This document shows positions 11,702 through 23,989 of a stretch of DNA of 64,000 nucleotides, piece by piece. Positions within the stretch are counted from its first letter, which is position 1. Every line of letters begins with the position of its first letter. Under the pieces are notes generated by a model that worked only from the letters and a program-made list of their open reading frames with translations, was not told the DNA's origin and did no database searches. The translations under genes and the position numbers were made by a program. The stretch lies in assembly GCF_024139115.2 (NCBI RefSeq), contig NW_026942513.1, forward strand, positions 156,226 to 220,225, read 5' to 3'. This DNA comes from Armigeres subalbatus (lineage: Eukaryota; Arthropoda; Insecta; Diptera; Culicidae).

Positions 11702-12242
11702 TTGAAACTCTGCACAGTTTTTCAATTTCATCTAAATCGTCATTTTTCGATATCAAATCTTCATATTGAGTCACGACTAACTTTTCAAAAGGGTGTATGT
11801 GAAAATGGTTCAAAAATATTTAAAAAGCTGCACAGCAAAAACGGAATGTTCGATTGTTATGATTTTTTCAGCAAAGTTAGACAACTAAATGGTGATTCTT
11901 AAGAAAATGTGCACAGTAAAAAAAATTTTTTTTGCCTTTAAAAATATCATTTTTGTCACAAAAACTCAAATATCTCAAAACCCTATCTTTTTTCGAACGT
12001 AATTTTTTTAGGGAAAACGGTCCATTATATTAGCTATCTACCATAAAAATTTGGTGATGGTAAACTAATAAACAAAAAAGTTATGACATTTCAAACATTT
12101 CACAATTTTCACATTTAGTAAAAAAATTTTTTTTCTGTGTAAGTTATTTCGAGAATTGCAGTTTGATGCAGATTTTATTGTTAAGGGACGTGATTTAAAC
12201 AAGTTGTTTTCATGATATTTTGATTTAATTATTCATAGCATC
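11702..12242. repeat. Left terminal inverted repeat of the 3.8-kb transposon
   Basis: It matches 14995-15545 in inverted orientation over almost its whole length, including several runs of A or T that differ only in length. Long TIRs of this size are unusual for hAT or mariner elements. Confidence 0.85.
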
Positions 12243-12686
12243 TATAAGAAACTTAGACACGATCCAGTGTTGTGATCAAAAGTATTGATAGTGTCATAAT
12301 TTTCATTGCACGTGACTGGCGAAAAATTCTTTTAATAGTGTTGAAACCTGTTGATAATAACGTTGATAGAAACATATCAGAAATGTTATTTTTAAGACAA
12401 AAGCTGCAAAATCAAAGATTTATATACACGTGTACGTCTATAGCTTACCTGCAACCAATATACCTCTTAGCGAACAGACTTTATGATCGGGAGGAGACGG
12501 GTATCTTAAACTACATCAATTGCATGATAGGTACATACCATGACAATGCTCACGAAAAAGCAAAAATTACTACTACTAAGGTTGTTAAAGATCTTATAGT
12601 AATTTTTTCTTCAGTCAAGCAAATGACACCAAACTAGTCAGTAAAAACTTAAAAGTGATTTTGTTTATTGAAATATTACGAACAAC

Positions 12687-14630
12687 ATGAGTAGCCGCTT
12701 TCTCAACTGTTGTAGGCCGTTTGATGGAAAAAAGTGTTCAAAAGAGTTACGAAATCTCACCGAAAGCACCATAGATAAACTGAAAGCGACTGGTTATGCT
12801 CCAATGTCCACATTGAATACAAATTTACGCATTTGCACGTCCTGCCGTCTAAACGTTGACAAAAGAGCAATCTGTATATCATCGGTTGAGCAGAGCGCAG
12901 GAAGTTCGAAAACGACAGCAACTGAGGAATTGCCAGATGTATCGACAACAACTGAGGAATTACCAGAAGTATTAAGTGCTGAGAGCCTTGCCACCGTACC
13001 ATCAGCGAAATCTGTTTCAACAAATCAATCGGAAGATGAGTGTATCCAAAAGGTCAACATCGAACGCTTTAACGAGGGCATAGCTGGGATAAAAGTGACT
13101 CCGATTAAATGGAGTAAGATGGACTACGTTTATTACCCGGAGAAAAATACCGTGAAATAAACGAAGCTGTACGAAGAAACCTCTTCAAATTAGGACCTGA
13201 TGATGTGGAAAATACAGACTACGATGAGGTAATTATAAATATGAAGGAAAGGTTCTCGAATGCAGCCACGACAAGGAAAGAAAAATTATTGATTTTGTCG
13301 ATGCTGCCAAGTTCGTGGTCTATTCAGGATGCCATTGATGAGTTCAAAACCAATAGAAATACAGTAAAAGAGGCAAAACAATTGAAGAATAACTGTCTTT
13401 CAACCAAAAATACTAGGTCTAGTACTGCATTAACAGATGAGACAAAAGAAATAGTAGTTCAATATTTTGAAGATGATGAAGTAAGTCGAGCTATGCCTGG
13501 TCAAAAAGATTATGTATCAGTAAAAAGATGGAAAGCGTCAAGCAATCCAAAAACGATTAATGATGACGACTTTGAAAGAAGCGTACACACGCTTCAAGGA
13601 AATTCACGATAATATTAAAATAGGTTTTTCCTCATTTGCAAGCCTTCGGCCAAGGCAATGTAAGCTTCTTTCCAATTCAGGAACACATAATGTGTGTGTG
13701 TGCACAACCCATGAGAATATTAATCTTATTTTACATAGTTTGAAAAGAATCAATTTAACAAAGGATATTAAAATGTTAACTGGTAGTCTTTGTGTGAAAA
13801 TACAACATCAAATTGCTATCTACGATCTTGTTCGGATTGTCCAGATTCTTCATCATTGGAAAATACTTTATTCGCTGAGTTTGAAGAAAAATATATTGAT
13901 CAGTTATCATTTGAGCAATGGGTGACCACGGATAGGTGTGACATAGAAACTATTGTAAAACCTGTAGATGAGTTTGTGTCATATTTTTGCTTGAAATTAG
14001 AAAGTTTACTCCCTCACGATTTCATTAAAACAGAACAATCCAGCTTTTTAAAAATACGAAAAATACATTTACAAAATGGTGAATTTTAGTCATTTGTGAT
14101 TTTTCTGAAAATTACAGCTTTGTATTGCAAGATGAAGTGCAGTCCCATCACTGGAACGTACAACAAGCTACAATTCATCCATTCGTTATTTATTTTAATG
14201 GAAGTACGCAAATTGAACACTTAAGTTTTATTATAATTTCCGAAGATTTAAGACACGATTCAGTATCCGTAAACTTGTTCATTGAAAAATGATTAACTTT
14301 TTACGCGTTGATAAGCATAAAGAAGTCAAAAGATATATTTCATGTCTGATGGAGCAGCGTCGCAGTACAAAAATCGTAAGAATTTTTCGAGCCTATGTCA
14401 ATTTAAATCAATGTACGGAATTGATGCAGAATGGCATTTTTTCGCTACATCACATGGCAAAGGTCCTTGTGATCATATTGGAGGAACAATAAAGCGCATG
14501 GCCACAAGAGCAAGTTTAGCCCAAGCACGTGAGCATCCAATTAAAACTGCGAAAGAACTTTTGATTGGGCAAATCGTAGAAAAGAAAAGATTTAACCAAA
14601 TTATCATTTTGTTTTACTACTACTGAAGAG
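12687..14630 (+). pseudogene. Transposase relic of a widespread uncharacterised family
   Basis: Pieces in order are: 12687-13160, an N-terminal Cys-rich part (NCCRPFDGKK, then LRICTSCRLNV, a likely zinc-binding module) plus a low-complexity Thr/Glu linker; 13205-13612, with MLPSSWSIQDAIDEF and SRAMPGQKDYVSVK; 13560-14089, with IGFSSFASLRPRQC, GTHNVCVCTTHEN, WVTTDRCDIETIVKPVDEF and LLPHDFIK; 14100-14290, with VQSHHWNVQQATIHPF; and 14342-14626, with SDGAASQYKNRKNF and WHFFATSHGKGPCDHIGGT. These motifs recur together in proteins of aphids, Hydra and other animals that are usually annotated as uncharacterised; an RNase-H-like transposase is the likely nature. Several frameshifts and stops make this copy inactive. 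Confidence 0.75.
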
Positions 14631-14994
14631 TACGAAATAAAGGCTTCAGAGCTCAGCGAACAATTTAATAACGCGAAAACGATCCAAGGAACCCAAAATT
14701 TCACTGTTTCATTCCATTGTCGGAAAATAAAATTAAAGCAAAACTATACTCAAACTGTGCTGATAATAATTCAAAAAGTGTTCGATATTTTAAAAATTTG
14801 AATAAAATAAATAAAAATAAGTATTAATAAACTGTTTTCATGATATCATAACCCATACCAAAATTCAAACCCAAAACTCTTAGAGTTTCTATAACAACAT
14901 TGTGTAACTGCCACATTTAATTTAATACTTAGGATAATATTAATTCATTTTTATTTATTTATACATATAATATTTATACATATAATATACATAA

Positions 14995-15545
14995 TATCGA
15001 TGAATACATAAATATGGAATATCATACAAACAACTTGTTTAACTCACGCAAGGCCCTTAACAATAAAATCAGCATCAAACTGCGACTCTTGAAAAAAAAA
15101 AATACACGGAAATTTTTTTTTGTTTACTATATGTGAAAATTGTGAAATGTTTGAAATGTCATAACTTTTTTGTTTATTAGTTTACCATCACCAAATTTTT
15201 ATGGTAGATAGCTAATATAATGGACCGTTTTCCCTAAAAAAAATTACGTTCGAAAAAAGATAGGGTTTTGAGATATTTGAGTTTTTGTGACAAAAATGAT
15301 ATTTTTAAAGGCAAAAAAATTTTTTTTTTACTGTGCGCATTTTCTTAAGAATCACCATTTAGTTGCCTAACTTTGCTGAAAAAATCATAATAATCGAACA
15401 TTCCGTTTTTGCTGTGCAGCTTTTCAAATATTTTTGAACCATTTTCACATACACCCTTTTGAAAAGTTAGTCGTGACTCAATATGAAGATTTGATATCGA
15501 AAAATGACGATTTAGATGAAATTGAAAAACTGTGCAAAGTTACAA
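14995..15545. repeat. Right terminal inverted repeat of the 3.8-kb transposon
   Basis: Inverted copy of 11702-12242. The innermost part contains the AAGGCCCTTAACAATAAAAT block and the outer tip ends AAACTGTGCAAAGTTACAA. Confidence 0.85.
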
Positions 15546-17128
15546 CTCAATAGAAAATCATGAATTAAAAATTTTCTTAAATTTTGATGCTGTTGCTTGG
15601 AATCGCTCTGCAGTAATCGCATTTCACAAACTGTTGGCATCCCGCAATTCGTTATACCATGAAAGGAAACCCGATTTGTCCATTTTGTAAGGCAAATAAA
15701 GAGGAACGTGCATATGACTCATAGTTTAACATGACATTTACTTTGGATATAGGACGAAATGCTTTTTGGCAACGAATGCTGACTAGCAATGTCAATCACT
15801 TTCACGCTACATTACATTTGATAACCCTGAATCGGGAAGCTAAATCTGGCACCTAGTAATTACGAAGACTTCTATCTCCAAATCCTATCCATCCGCTATG
15901 AACGTTTAGATTGGAGATATCAGCTTGAACATTTCTGAAATTGACAACTAAATTGGATTGTTTTCCGAGTCCCAAATTTCAATGTGGCACAACTGACAAA
16001 TTCGCTTTTACGCCACCCTCCCACCTAGGGAGGTAACACACAGAAAAAGAGAATTTGGAAAATTAGTTTAACCTTCGGCTCTCATCAGCTGAGCTCAGAT
16101 ACAGCCTCAGCAGAAGCATTCGATTGTTCGATTTGTCAGGGTAAGCCACCACTTTGCACATCCTTTGCTCATAGGGTAACAGAGATATTTTTGACCATTG
16201 GTTGTATTTCCTAAATATTAACAAATAAAATTATGCGTTCATTGTATATTTTTCTTCAAAGTTGATATTCGTTACAACTTTTGCACATAGTGAGACATTC
16301 TTAGAGGTCCTTTCTATAGTTCTCCCATTATCCAGTATAGGATAGGAGGCAACGACAAATGAGACCAATTTTCCTCATGCCAAATGTGGGGACGTCGTTG
16401 TCGAATGACATCCCATCATCGCCACTTGTTTGTCCGGAAAGGTCTTTGACTTTGGCGGTTGAGTGGTTCTATAGTTACATACAATATATTATACTCATGC
16501 TGCTGGAAGTAGTATGATGACATTCACAACTGGAAGCAGTCGTGTTCGCTCTTGTTGTTGAACAACTCCTTTATCCTTTCATAAGCTAAAGGAAATGGGA
16601 CATTGTATTGCGCTACCACACGTTTCATACAGGATCAATGGACAATAATGGCTGCCAGGAGGTCATTGTTGAAGTAGGTGTTGGTTTATTGTCATGTCTA
16701 GATGTAAGATAAAGAGTTTATTTAATTGGAATGACAAGTTTATTTTTCTGCGAAATACAGTGATATTTTGATGTTATCACTGCCCTGGTGAATTTTGGGG
16801 TGATAAAATAGGAAATGTGACAAAATCAGAAAAAGAATAATTTTCAATTTTTAAATTTATTTTAAATTTTAAAATTCATGAACAGAACCCGTAATTTATT
16901 GTCTAGAAGGTTTACAAAATTCTTAACAGGTACTCAGAAATTATTCATAATAAACCACACGCAGTGAAAGTTATTTCATGAAAATCATTGTTGTTTGCGG
17001 AAAAATCCCAACTGCCAGAGGCAATTGAAATGTATTAATAATAACAAATATGTAACATAGCAAATAAGCATGATAGTGTTAAGAAAACACGGAACACCTA
17101 GTCTATGAGATGAAAGCATATATTAGAT
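15546..17128. other. Nrx-1 intron between transposon and array 1, no gene seen
   Basis: Mixed intronic sequence, not obviously repetitive, with no coding frame of note. It is AT-rich towards the right end. Confidence 0.5.
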
Positions 17129-17337
17129 CAGCGGTTATCAACCTGGGGTACATGTACCCCAGGGGGTACCTCGAACAAAAATGCATAATGGCGGATGTAT
17201 TATAATTCCAATAAAAACTTATTCAAAAAAAAAATATATTGATAAATATGCTTGCGAACTAAAAAAAAAATTAAAGGTTCTGAAGCTTCCAGTTGAAAGA
17301 CATAAAGCTTTTTTTCCGAAAAGCTTGGCTTCGTTGC
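17129..17337 (+). mobile_element. hAT-like element end adjoining array 1
   Basis: It begins CAGCGGTTATCAACCTGGGG, a form typical of hAT terminal repeats. The following 60 bp (GGGTACCTC, then AAAAATGC, TAATGGCG and ATGTAT) recur in inverted orientation at about 55975-56045 beside array 2. From about 17279 the unit of the array is recognisable in degenerate form (AAGCTTCCAGTTGAAAGACA and so on), so the array grew out of sequence internal to this element. Confidence 0.65.
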
Positions 17338-20300
17338 AAGAAGCTTGGAAGCCTCCTTTCAAAAGGCTCTTTCCGAAGCAACTCGTAAGCCTCCTTTCAA
17401 GAGGCTCGGAAGCCTCCTTTCAAGAGGCTCGGAAGCCTCCTTTCAAGAGGCTCGGAAGCCTCCTTTCAAGAGGCTCGGAAGCCTCCTTTCAAGAGGCTCG
17501 GAAGCCTCCTTTCAAGAGGCTCGGAAGCCTCCTTTCAAGAGGCTCGGAAGCCTCCTTTCAAGAGGCTCAGAAGCCTCCTTTCAAGAGCCTCGGAAGCCTC
17601 CTTTCAAGAGGCTCGGAAGCCTCCTTTCAAGAGGCTCGGGCCTCCTTTCAAGAGGCTCGGAAGCCTCCTTTCAAGAGGCTCAGAAGCCTCCTTTCAAGAG
17701 GCTCAGAAGCCTCCTTTCAAGAGGCTCAGAAGCCTCCTTTCAAGAGGCTCAGGAAGCCTCCTTTCAAGAGCTCAGAAGCCTCCTTTCAAGAGGCTCAGAA
17801 GCCTCCTTTCAAGAGGCTCGGAAGCCTCCTTTCAAGAGGCTCGAAGCCTCCTTTCAAGAGGCTCAGAAGCCTCCTTTCAAGAGGCTCAGAAGCCTCCTTT
17901 CAAGAGGCTCAGAAGCCTCCTTTCAAGAGGCTCAGAAGCCTCCTTTCAAGAGGCTCAGGAAGCCTCCTTTCAAGAGCTCAGAAGCCTCCTTTCAAGAGGC
18001 TCAGAAGCCTCCTTTCAAGAGGCTCAGAGCCTCCTTTCAAGAGGCTCAGAGCCTCCTTACAAGAGGCTCAGAAGCCTCCTTTCAAGAGGCTCAGAAGCCT
18101 CTTTCAAGAGGCTCAGGAAGCCTCCTTTCAAGAGGCTCAGAAGCCTCCTTTCAAGAGAGCTCAGAGCCTCCTTTCAAGAGGCTCTGGAAGCCTCCTTTCA
18201 AGAGGCTCGGAAGCCTCCTTTCAAGAGAGCTCAGAGCCTCCTTTCAAGAGGCTCAGAAGCCTCCTTTCAAGAGGCTCCGGAAGCCTCCTTTCAAGAGCTC
18301 AGAAGCCTCCTTTCAAGAGGCTCAGAAGCCTCCTTTCAAGAGGCCTCGGAAGCCTCCTTTCAAGAGGCTCAGAAGCCTCCTTTCAAGAGGCTCAGGCCTC
18401 CTTTCAAGAGGCTCAGAAGCCTCCTTTCAAGAGGCTCGGAAGCCTCCTTTCAAGAGGCTCAGAAGCCTCCTTTCAAGAGGCTCGGAAGCCTCCTTTCAAG
18501 AGGCTCAGGAAGCCTCCTTTCAAGAGGCTCCAGGAAGCCTCCTTTCAAGAAGCTCAGAAGCCTCCTTTCAAGAGGCTCGGAAGCCTCCTTTCAAGAGGCT
18601 CAGGAAGCCTCCTTTCAAGAGGCTCAGGCCTCCTTTCAAGAGGCTTAGAAGCCTCCTTTCAAGAGGCTCAGAAGCCTCCTTTCAAGAGGCTCAGAAGCCT
18701 CCTTTCAAGAGGCTCGGAAGCCTCCTTTCAAGAGGCTCGGAAGCCTCCTTTCAAGAGGCTCAGAAGCCTCCTTTCAAGAGGCTCAGAAGCCTCCTTTCAA
18801 GAGGCTCAGAAGCCTCCTTTCAAGAGGCTCGGAAGCCTCCTTACAAGAGGCTCGGAAGCCTCCTTTCTAGAGGCTCGGAAGCCTCCTTTCAAGAGGCTCG
18901 GAAGCCTCCTTTCAAGAGGCTCGGAAGCCTTCTTTCAAGAGGCTCGGAAGCCTCCTTTTAAGAGGCTCAGGAGCCTCCTTTCAAGAGGCTCAAGAGCCTC
19001 CTTTCAAGAGGCTCAAGAGCCTCCTTTCAAAAGGCTCGGAAGCCTATTTTCAAGAGGCTCGGAAGCCTATTTTCAAGAGGCTCGGAAGCCTCCTTCCAAG
19101 AGGCTCGGAAGCCTTCTTCCAAGAGGCTCGGAAGCCTTCTTTCAAGAGGCCCGGAAGCCTCCTTTCAAGAAGCTCGGAAGCCTCCTTTCAAGAGGCTCGG
19201 AAGCCTCCTTTAAAAATGTCAGGAAGCCTCCTTTCAAGAGGCCTCGGAAGCCTCCTTTCAAGAGGCTCAGAAGCCTCCTTTCAAGAGGCTCGGAAGCCTC
19301 CTTTCAAGAGGCTCAGAAGCCTCCTTTCAAGAGGCTCAAGCCTCCTTTCAAGAGGCCCGGAAGCCTCCTTTCAAGAGCTCAGGAAGCCTCCTTTCAAGAG
19401 GCTGGAAGCCTCCTTTCAAGAGGCTCAGAAGCCTCCTTTCAAGAGGCTCGGAAGCCTCCTTTCAAGAGGCTCGGAAGCCTCCTTTCAAGAGGCTCAGAGC
19501 CTCCTTTCAAGAGGCTCAGAAGCCTCCTTTCAAGAGGCTCGGAAGCCTCCTTTCAAGAGGCTCAGGAAGCCTCCTTTCAAGAGGCTCGGAAGCCTCCTTT
19601 CAAGAGGCTCAGAAGCCTCCTTTCAAGAGGCTCAGAAGCCTCCTTTCAAGAGGCTCAGGAAGCCTCCTTTCAAGAGGCTCAGAGCCTCCTTCAAGAGGCT
19701 CGGAAGCCTCCTTTCAAGAGGCTCTGGAAGCCTCCTTTCAAGAGGCTCAGAGCCTCCTTTCAAGAGGCTCAGGAAGCCTCCTTTCAAGAGGCTCAGGAAG
19801 CCTCCTTTCAAGAGGCTCCAAGCCTCCTTTCAAGAGGCTCAGAAGCCTCCTTTCAAGAGCTCAGGAAGCCTCCTTTCAAGAGGCTCAGAGCCTCCTTTCA
19901 AGAGGCTCAGAAGCCTCCTTTCAAGAGGCTCAGGCCTCCTTTCAAGAGGCTCAGGAAGCCTCCTTTCCAAGAGGCTCAGGAAGCCTCCTTTCAAGAGGCT
20001 CAGGAAGCCTCCTTCAAGAGGCTCAGGAAGCCTCCTTTCAAGAGGCTCGGAAGCCTCCTTTCAAGAGGCTCAGAAGCCTCCTTTCAAGAGGCTCAGGAAG
20101 CCTCCTTTCAAGAGGCTCAGAAGCCTCCTTTCAAGAGGCTCAGGCCTCCTTTCAAGAGGCTCAGGAAGCCTCCTTTCAGAGAGCTCAGGAAGCCTCCTTT
20201 CAAGAGGCTCAGAGCCTCCTTTCAAGAGGCCCGGAAGCCTCCTTTCAAGAGGCTCAGAGCCTCCTTTCAAGAGGCTCAGGAAGCCTCCTTTCAAGAGGCT

Positions 20301-23217
20301 CAGAGCCTCCTTTCAAGAGGCTCAGAGCCTCCTTTCAAGAGGCTCAGAAGCCTCCTTTCAAGAGGCTCAGAAGCCTCCTTTCAAGAGGCTCAAGCCTCCT
20401 TTCAAGAGGCTCAGAAGCCTCCTTTCCAAGAGGCTCAGAGCCTCCTTTCAGAGGCTCAGAAGCCTCCTTTCAAGAGGCTCAGAGCCTCCTTTCAAGAGGC
20501 TCAGGAAGCCTCCTTTCAAGAGGCTCAGGAAGCCTCCTTTCAAGAGGCCCAGGCCTCCTTCAAGAGGCTCGGAAGCCTCCTTTCAAGAGGCTCAGAGCCT
20601 CCCTTTCAAGAGGCTCAGGAAGCCTCCTTTCAAGAGGCTCAAGCCTCCTTTCAAGAGCTCAGAAGCCTCCTTTCAAGAGGCTCTGGAAGCCTCCTTTCAA
20701 GAGGCTCAGAAGCCTCCTTTCAAGAGGCTCAGGAAGCCTCCTTTCAAGAGGCCTCAGAAGCCTCCTTTCAAGAGGCTCAGAAGCCTCCTTCAAGAGGCTC
20801 GGAAGCCTCCTTTCAAGAGGCTCAAGCCTCCTTTCAAGAGGCTCAGAAGCCTCCTTTCAAGAGGCTCAGGAAGCCTCCTTCAAGAGCTCCGGAAGCCTCC
20901 TTTCAAGAGGCCTCGGAAGCCTCCTTTCAAGAGGCTCAGAGCCTCCTTTCAAGAGGCTCGGAAGCCTCCTTTCAAGAGGCCCGGAAGCCTCCTTTCAAGA
21001 GGCTCAGGCCTCCTTTCAAGAGGCTCAGAAGCCTCCTTTCAAGAGGCTCAGAGCCTCCTTTCAAGAGGCTCAGAAGCCTCCTTTCAAGAGGCTCAGAAGC
21101 CTCCTTTCAAGAGGCTCGGAAGCCTCCTTTCAAGAGGCTCAGAAGCCTCCTTTCAAGAGGCTCAGGAAGCCTCCTTCAAGAGGCTCAGAAGCCTCCTTTC
21201 AAGAGGCTCAGGCCTCCTTTCAAGAGGCTCGGAAGCCTCCTTTCAAGAGGCTCCAAGCCTCCTTTCAAGAGGCTCAGGAAGCCTCCTTTCAAGAGGCTCA
21301 GGGAAGCCTCCTTTCAAGAGGCTCAGAGCCTCCTTTCAAGAGGCTCGGAAGCCTCCTTTCAAGAGGCTCCAGAAGCCTCCTTCAAGAGGCTCAGAGCCTC
21401 CTTTCAAGAGGCTCAGGAAGCCTCCTTTCAAGAGGCTCAGAAGCCTCCTTTCAAGAGGCCCAGGCCTCCTTTCAAGAGGCTCAAGCCTCCTTTCAAGAGG
21501 CTCCAGAAGCCTCCTTTCAAGAGGCTGGAAGCCTCCTTTCAAGAGGCTCGGAAGCCTCCTTTCAAGAGGCTCAGGAAGCCTCCTTTCAAGAGGCTCAGGA
21601 AGCCTCCTTTCAGAGGCTCAGGCCCCTCCTTTCAAGAGGCTCAGGCCTCCTTTCAAGAGGCTCGGAAGCCTCCTTCAAGAGGCTCAGAAGCCTCCTTTCA
21701 AGAGGCTCAGAAGCCTCCTTTCAAGAGGCTCAAGCCTCCTTTCAAGAGGCCTCAAGCCTCCTTTCAAGAGGCTCAGAAGCCTCCTTTCAAGAGGCTCGGA
21801 AGCCTCCTTTCAAGAGGCCTGGAAGCCTCCTTTCAAGAGGCTCAGAAGCCTCCTTTCAAGAGGCTCAGAAGCCTCCTTTCAAGAGAGCTCAGAAGCCTCC
21901 TTTCAAGAGGCTCAGGAAGCCTCCTTTCAAGAGGCTCAGAAGCCTCCTTTCAAGAGGCTCAGGAAGCCTCCTTTCAAGAGGCTCAGGAAGCCTCCTTTCA
22001 AGAGGCTCAGAAGCCTCCTTTCCAAGAGGCTCAGAAGCCTCCTTTCAAGAGGCTCAGGAAGCCTCCTTTCAAGAGGCTCAGGAAGCCTCCTTTCAAGAGG
22101 CTCAGGCCTCCTTTCAAGAGGCTCAGAAGCCTCCTTTCAAGAGGCTCAAAGCCTCCTTTCAAGAGGCTCAGAAGCCTCCTTTCAAGAGGCTCAGAAGCCT
22201 CCTTTCAAGAGGCTCCAGGCCTCCTTTCAAGAGCTCCAGAAGCCTCCTTTCAAGAGGCTCAGAAGCCTCCTTTCAAGAGGCTCCAGAGCCTCCTTCAAGA
22301 GGCCTGGAAGCCTCCTTTCAAGAGGCTCGGAAGCCTCCTTTCAAGAGGCTCAGGAAGCCTCCTTTCAAGAGGCTCAGAAGCCTCCTTTCAAGAGGCTCGG
22401 AAGCCTCCTTTCAAGAGGCTCAGAAGCCTCCTTTCAAGAGGCTCAGAAGCCTCCTTTCAAGAGGCTCAGAAGCCTCCTTTCAAGAGGCTCAGGAAGCCTC
22501 CTTTCAAGAGGCTCAGAAGCCTCCTTTCAAGAGGCTCAGAAGCCTCCTTTCAAGAGGCTCAGAGCCTCCTTTCAAGAAGGCTCAAGCCTCCTTTCAAGAG
22601 GCTCGGAAGCCTCCTTTCAAGAGGCTCAGAGCCTCCTTTCAAGAGGCTCAGAGCCTCCTTCAAGAGGCTCAGGCCTCCTTTCAAGAGGCTCAGAAGCCTC
22701 CTTTCAAGAGGCTCAGAAGCCTCCTTTCAAGAGCTCGAAGCCTCCTTTCAAGAGGCTCAGGCCTCCTTTCAAGAGGCTCAGAGCCTCCTTTCAAGAGGCT
22801 CGGAAGCCTCCTTTCAAGAGGCTCAGGAAGCCTCCTTTCAAGAGGCTCGGAAGCCTCCTTTCAAGAGGCTCAGAAGCCTCCTTTCAAGAAACTCAGAGCC
22901 TCCTTTCACGAGGCTCAGAAGCCGCCTTTCAAGAGGCTCAGAAGCCTCCTTTCAAGAGGCTCAGAAGCCTCCTTTCAAGAGGCTCAGAAGCCTCCTTTCA
23001 AGAGGCTCGGAAGCCTCCTTTCAAGAGACTCAGAAGCCTCCTTTCAAGAGGCTCGGAAGCCTCCTTTCAAGAGGCTCGGAAGCCTCCTTTCAAGAGGCTC
23101 GGAAGCCTCCTTTCAAAAGGCTCGGAAGCCTCCTTTCAAGAGGCTCGGAAGCCTCCTTTCAAGAGGCTCGGAAGCCTCCTTTCAAGAGGCTCGGAAGCCT
23201 CCTTTCAAGAGGCTCGG
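17338..23217 (+). repeat. Tandem array 1: about 250 copies of a 23-bp palindromic unit
   Basis: The dominant unit is AAGCCTCCTTTCAAGAGGCT followed by CGG or CAG (23 bp). Copies with 20-24 bp spacing (AGAGCC, AGGCC, AGGAAGCC) are common in the middle, while the two margins and a block near 18.7-19.2 kb are purely 23 bp. Each unit holds the inverted pair AGCCTC / GAGGCT around CTTTCAA, and adjacent units form a second one around CGGA. The unit has no stop codon in any forward frame, so three units read as a 23-residue cycle and frames of 538, 1,334 and 2,034 codons result. These are not treated as genes. The edges decay gradually, as expected from unequal exchange. Part of the spacing variation may be long-read error. 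Confidence 0.97.
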
Positions 23218-23530
23218 TAGGCTTCCTGGTGGAATATCCAGAAGAATTCCTGGAGGATTGTCCGGAGGAACTCCTGGAGGAATAACCAGAGGAATTCCTG
23301 GAGAAACATCTGGTGAGATTTCAGGACTATTACATGGACAATTTTTTGGAGGAATATCCGGACGAATTCCTTGAGGAATTTCCGGATGAATGCCTGGAGG
23401 AATATTTTTAGGAACTCCTGGAGCAATTTTTCGAGGAATATCAAGAGAAATTCCGGGAGGAATATCTGTACAAATTCCTGAAGGAATATCTGGACGAATT
23501 CCTGGAGAAACATCCGGAACATCCTTCTTC
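23218..23530. repeat. Degenerate GGAATTCCTGGA repeat block
   Basis: Array 1 passes abruptly into imperfect short tandem units around GAGGAATATCC and GGAATTCCTGGAG. Such blocks recur at 6.4-8.0 and 60.7-61.9 kb. Small frames on both strands reflect the repeat only. Confidence 0.75.
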
Positions 23531-23553
23531 TTATTGGCATTACATCCCCACAC

Positions 23554-23960
23554 TGGTACAAAGCCGCCTCGCCGCTGGAGACGCGTGCTGCAGATATTCC
23601 GGAAGGTGGCAGCGTAGAAGACCAATGGACCGCCATCAAGAATGCCTTCATCGCCACCAGCGAGAGCAATCTGGGCGAACTACGCACCCAGAGAAAACAA
23701 TGGATCACCGATGAGACCTGCATGAAGATAGAAGAGCGAAGAGAAGCCAAAGCCGCGATAGAGCGATCAAAAACCAGAGGAGACAAAGTCTTAGCCCGTC
23801 AACGATACGCGGCTCTTGAGAAGGAATTAAAACGCTCATGTCGACGGGATAAGCGAGCGTGGGCAGACTCTCTGGCCGACGAATGAGAGAGAGCCGCCGC
23901 AACCGGGGACATTCGCCTCCTTTACGATATCTCACAACGCTTAAGCCATGGGCGGATAAT
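23554..23960 (+). pseudogene. LINE fragment: linker between endonuclease and RT
   Basis: One frame from about 23554 reads EDQWTAIKNAFIATSESN, RTQRKQWITDETCMKIEERR, ARQRYAALEKELKRSCRRDK and RAWADSLADE followed by a TGA, then RLLYDISQRLS. This basic helical stretch with a KRSCRRDKRAW-type motif is the usual region between endonuclease and RT in RTE-like LINEs. Both ends are truncated; it abuts the degenerate repeat on the left. Confidence 0.7.
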
Positions 23961-23989
23961 TTCATACCTGTTCAATTTTATGTCCCGAA

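Larger units (their letters stand above)
11702..15545 (+). mobile_element. DNA transposon with about 540-bp TIRs and broken transposase
   Basis: The outermost 540-550 bp on each side (11702-12242 and 14995-15545) are near-identical inverted copies. Shared landmarks read inward are TTTTTCAATTTCATC near the tip, TGGTGATGGTAAACTAA, and TTTTATTGTTAAGGG near the inner edge. Between them lies a plus-strand transposase relic. The tips read TTGAAACTCTGCACAG (left) and TTGTAACTTTGCACAG (right, inverted), so they have diverged slightly; no convincing target duplication was found. The element is inserted in the 15.9-kb intron of Nrx-1, opposite to its transcription. Confidence 0.85.

Noticed and set aside
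12272..12637. 121-codon plus frame within the long-TIR transposon as an extra gene
   Set aside because: It lies between the left TIR and the transposase, has no recognised motif and AT-rich composition; treated as element non-coding DNA.
17338..23217. CRISPR-like array of palindromic repeats
   Set aside because: There are no unique spacers between units, no cas genes, and the setting is an animal genome.
17181..23285. A 2,034-codon open frame (plus 538- and 1,334-codon frames overlapping it) as a giant repeat protein
   Set aside because: The 23-bp unit lacks stops in every forward frame, so all three frames are open. Indels between units change frame freely without selection. No start context, domain or unique sequence accompanies it.
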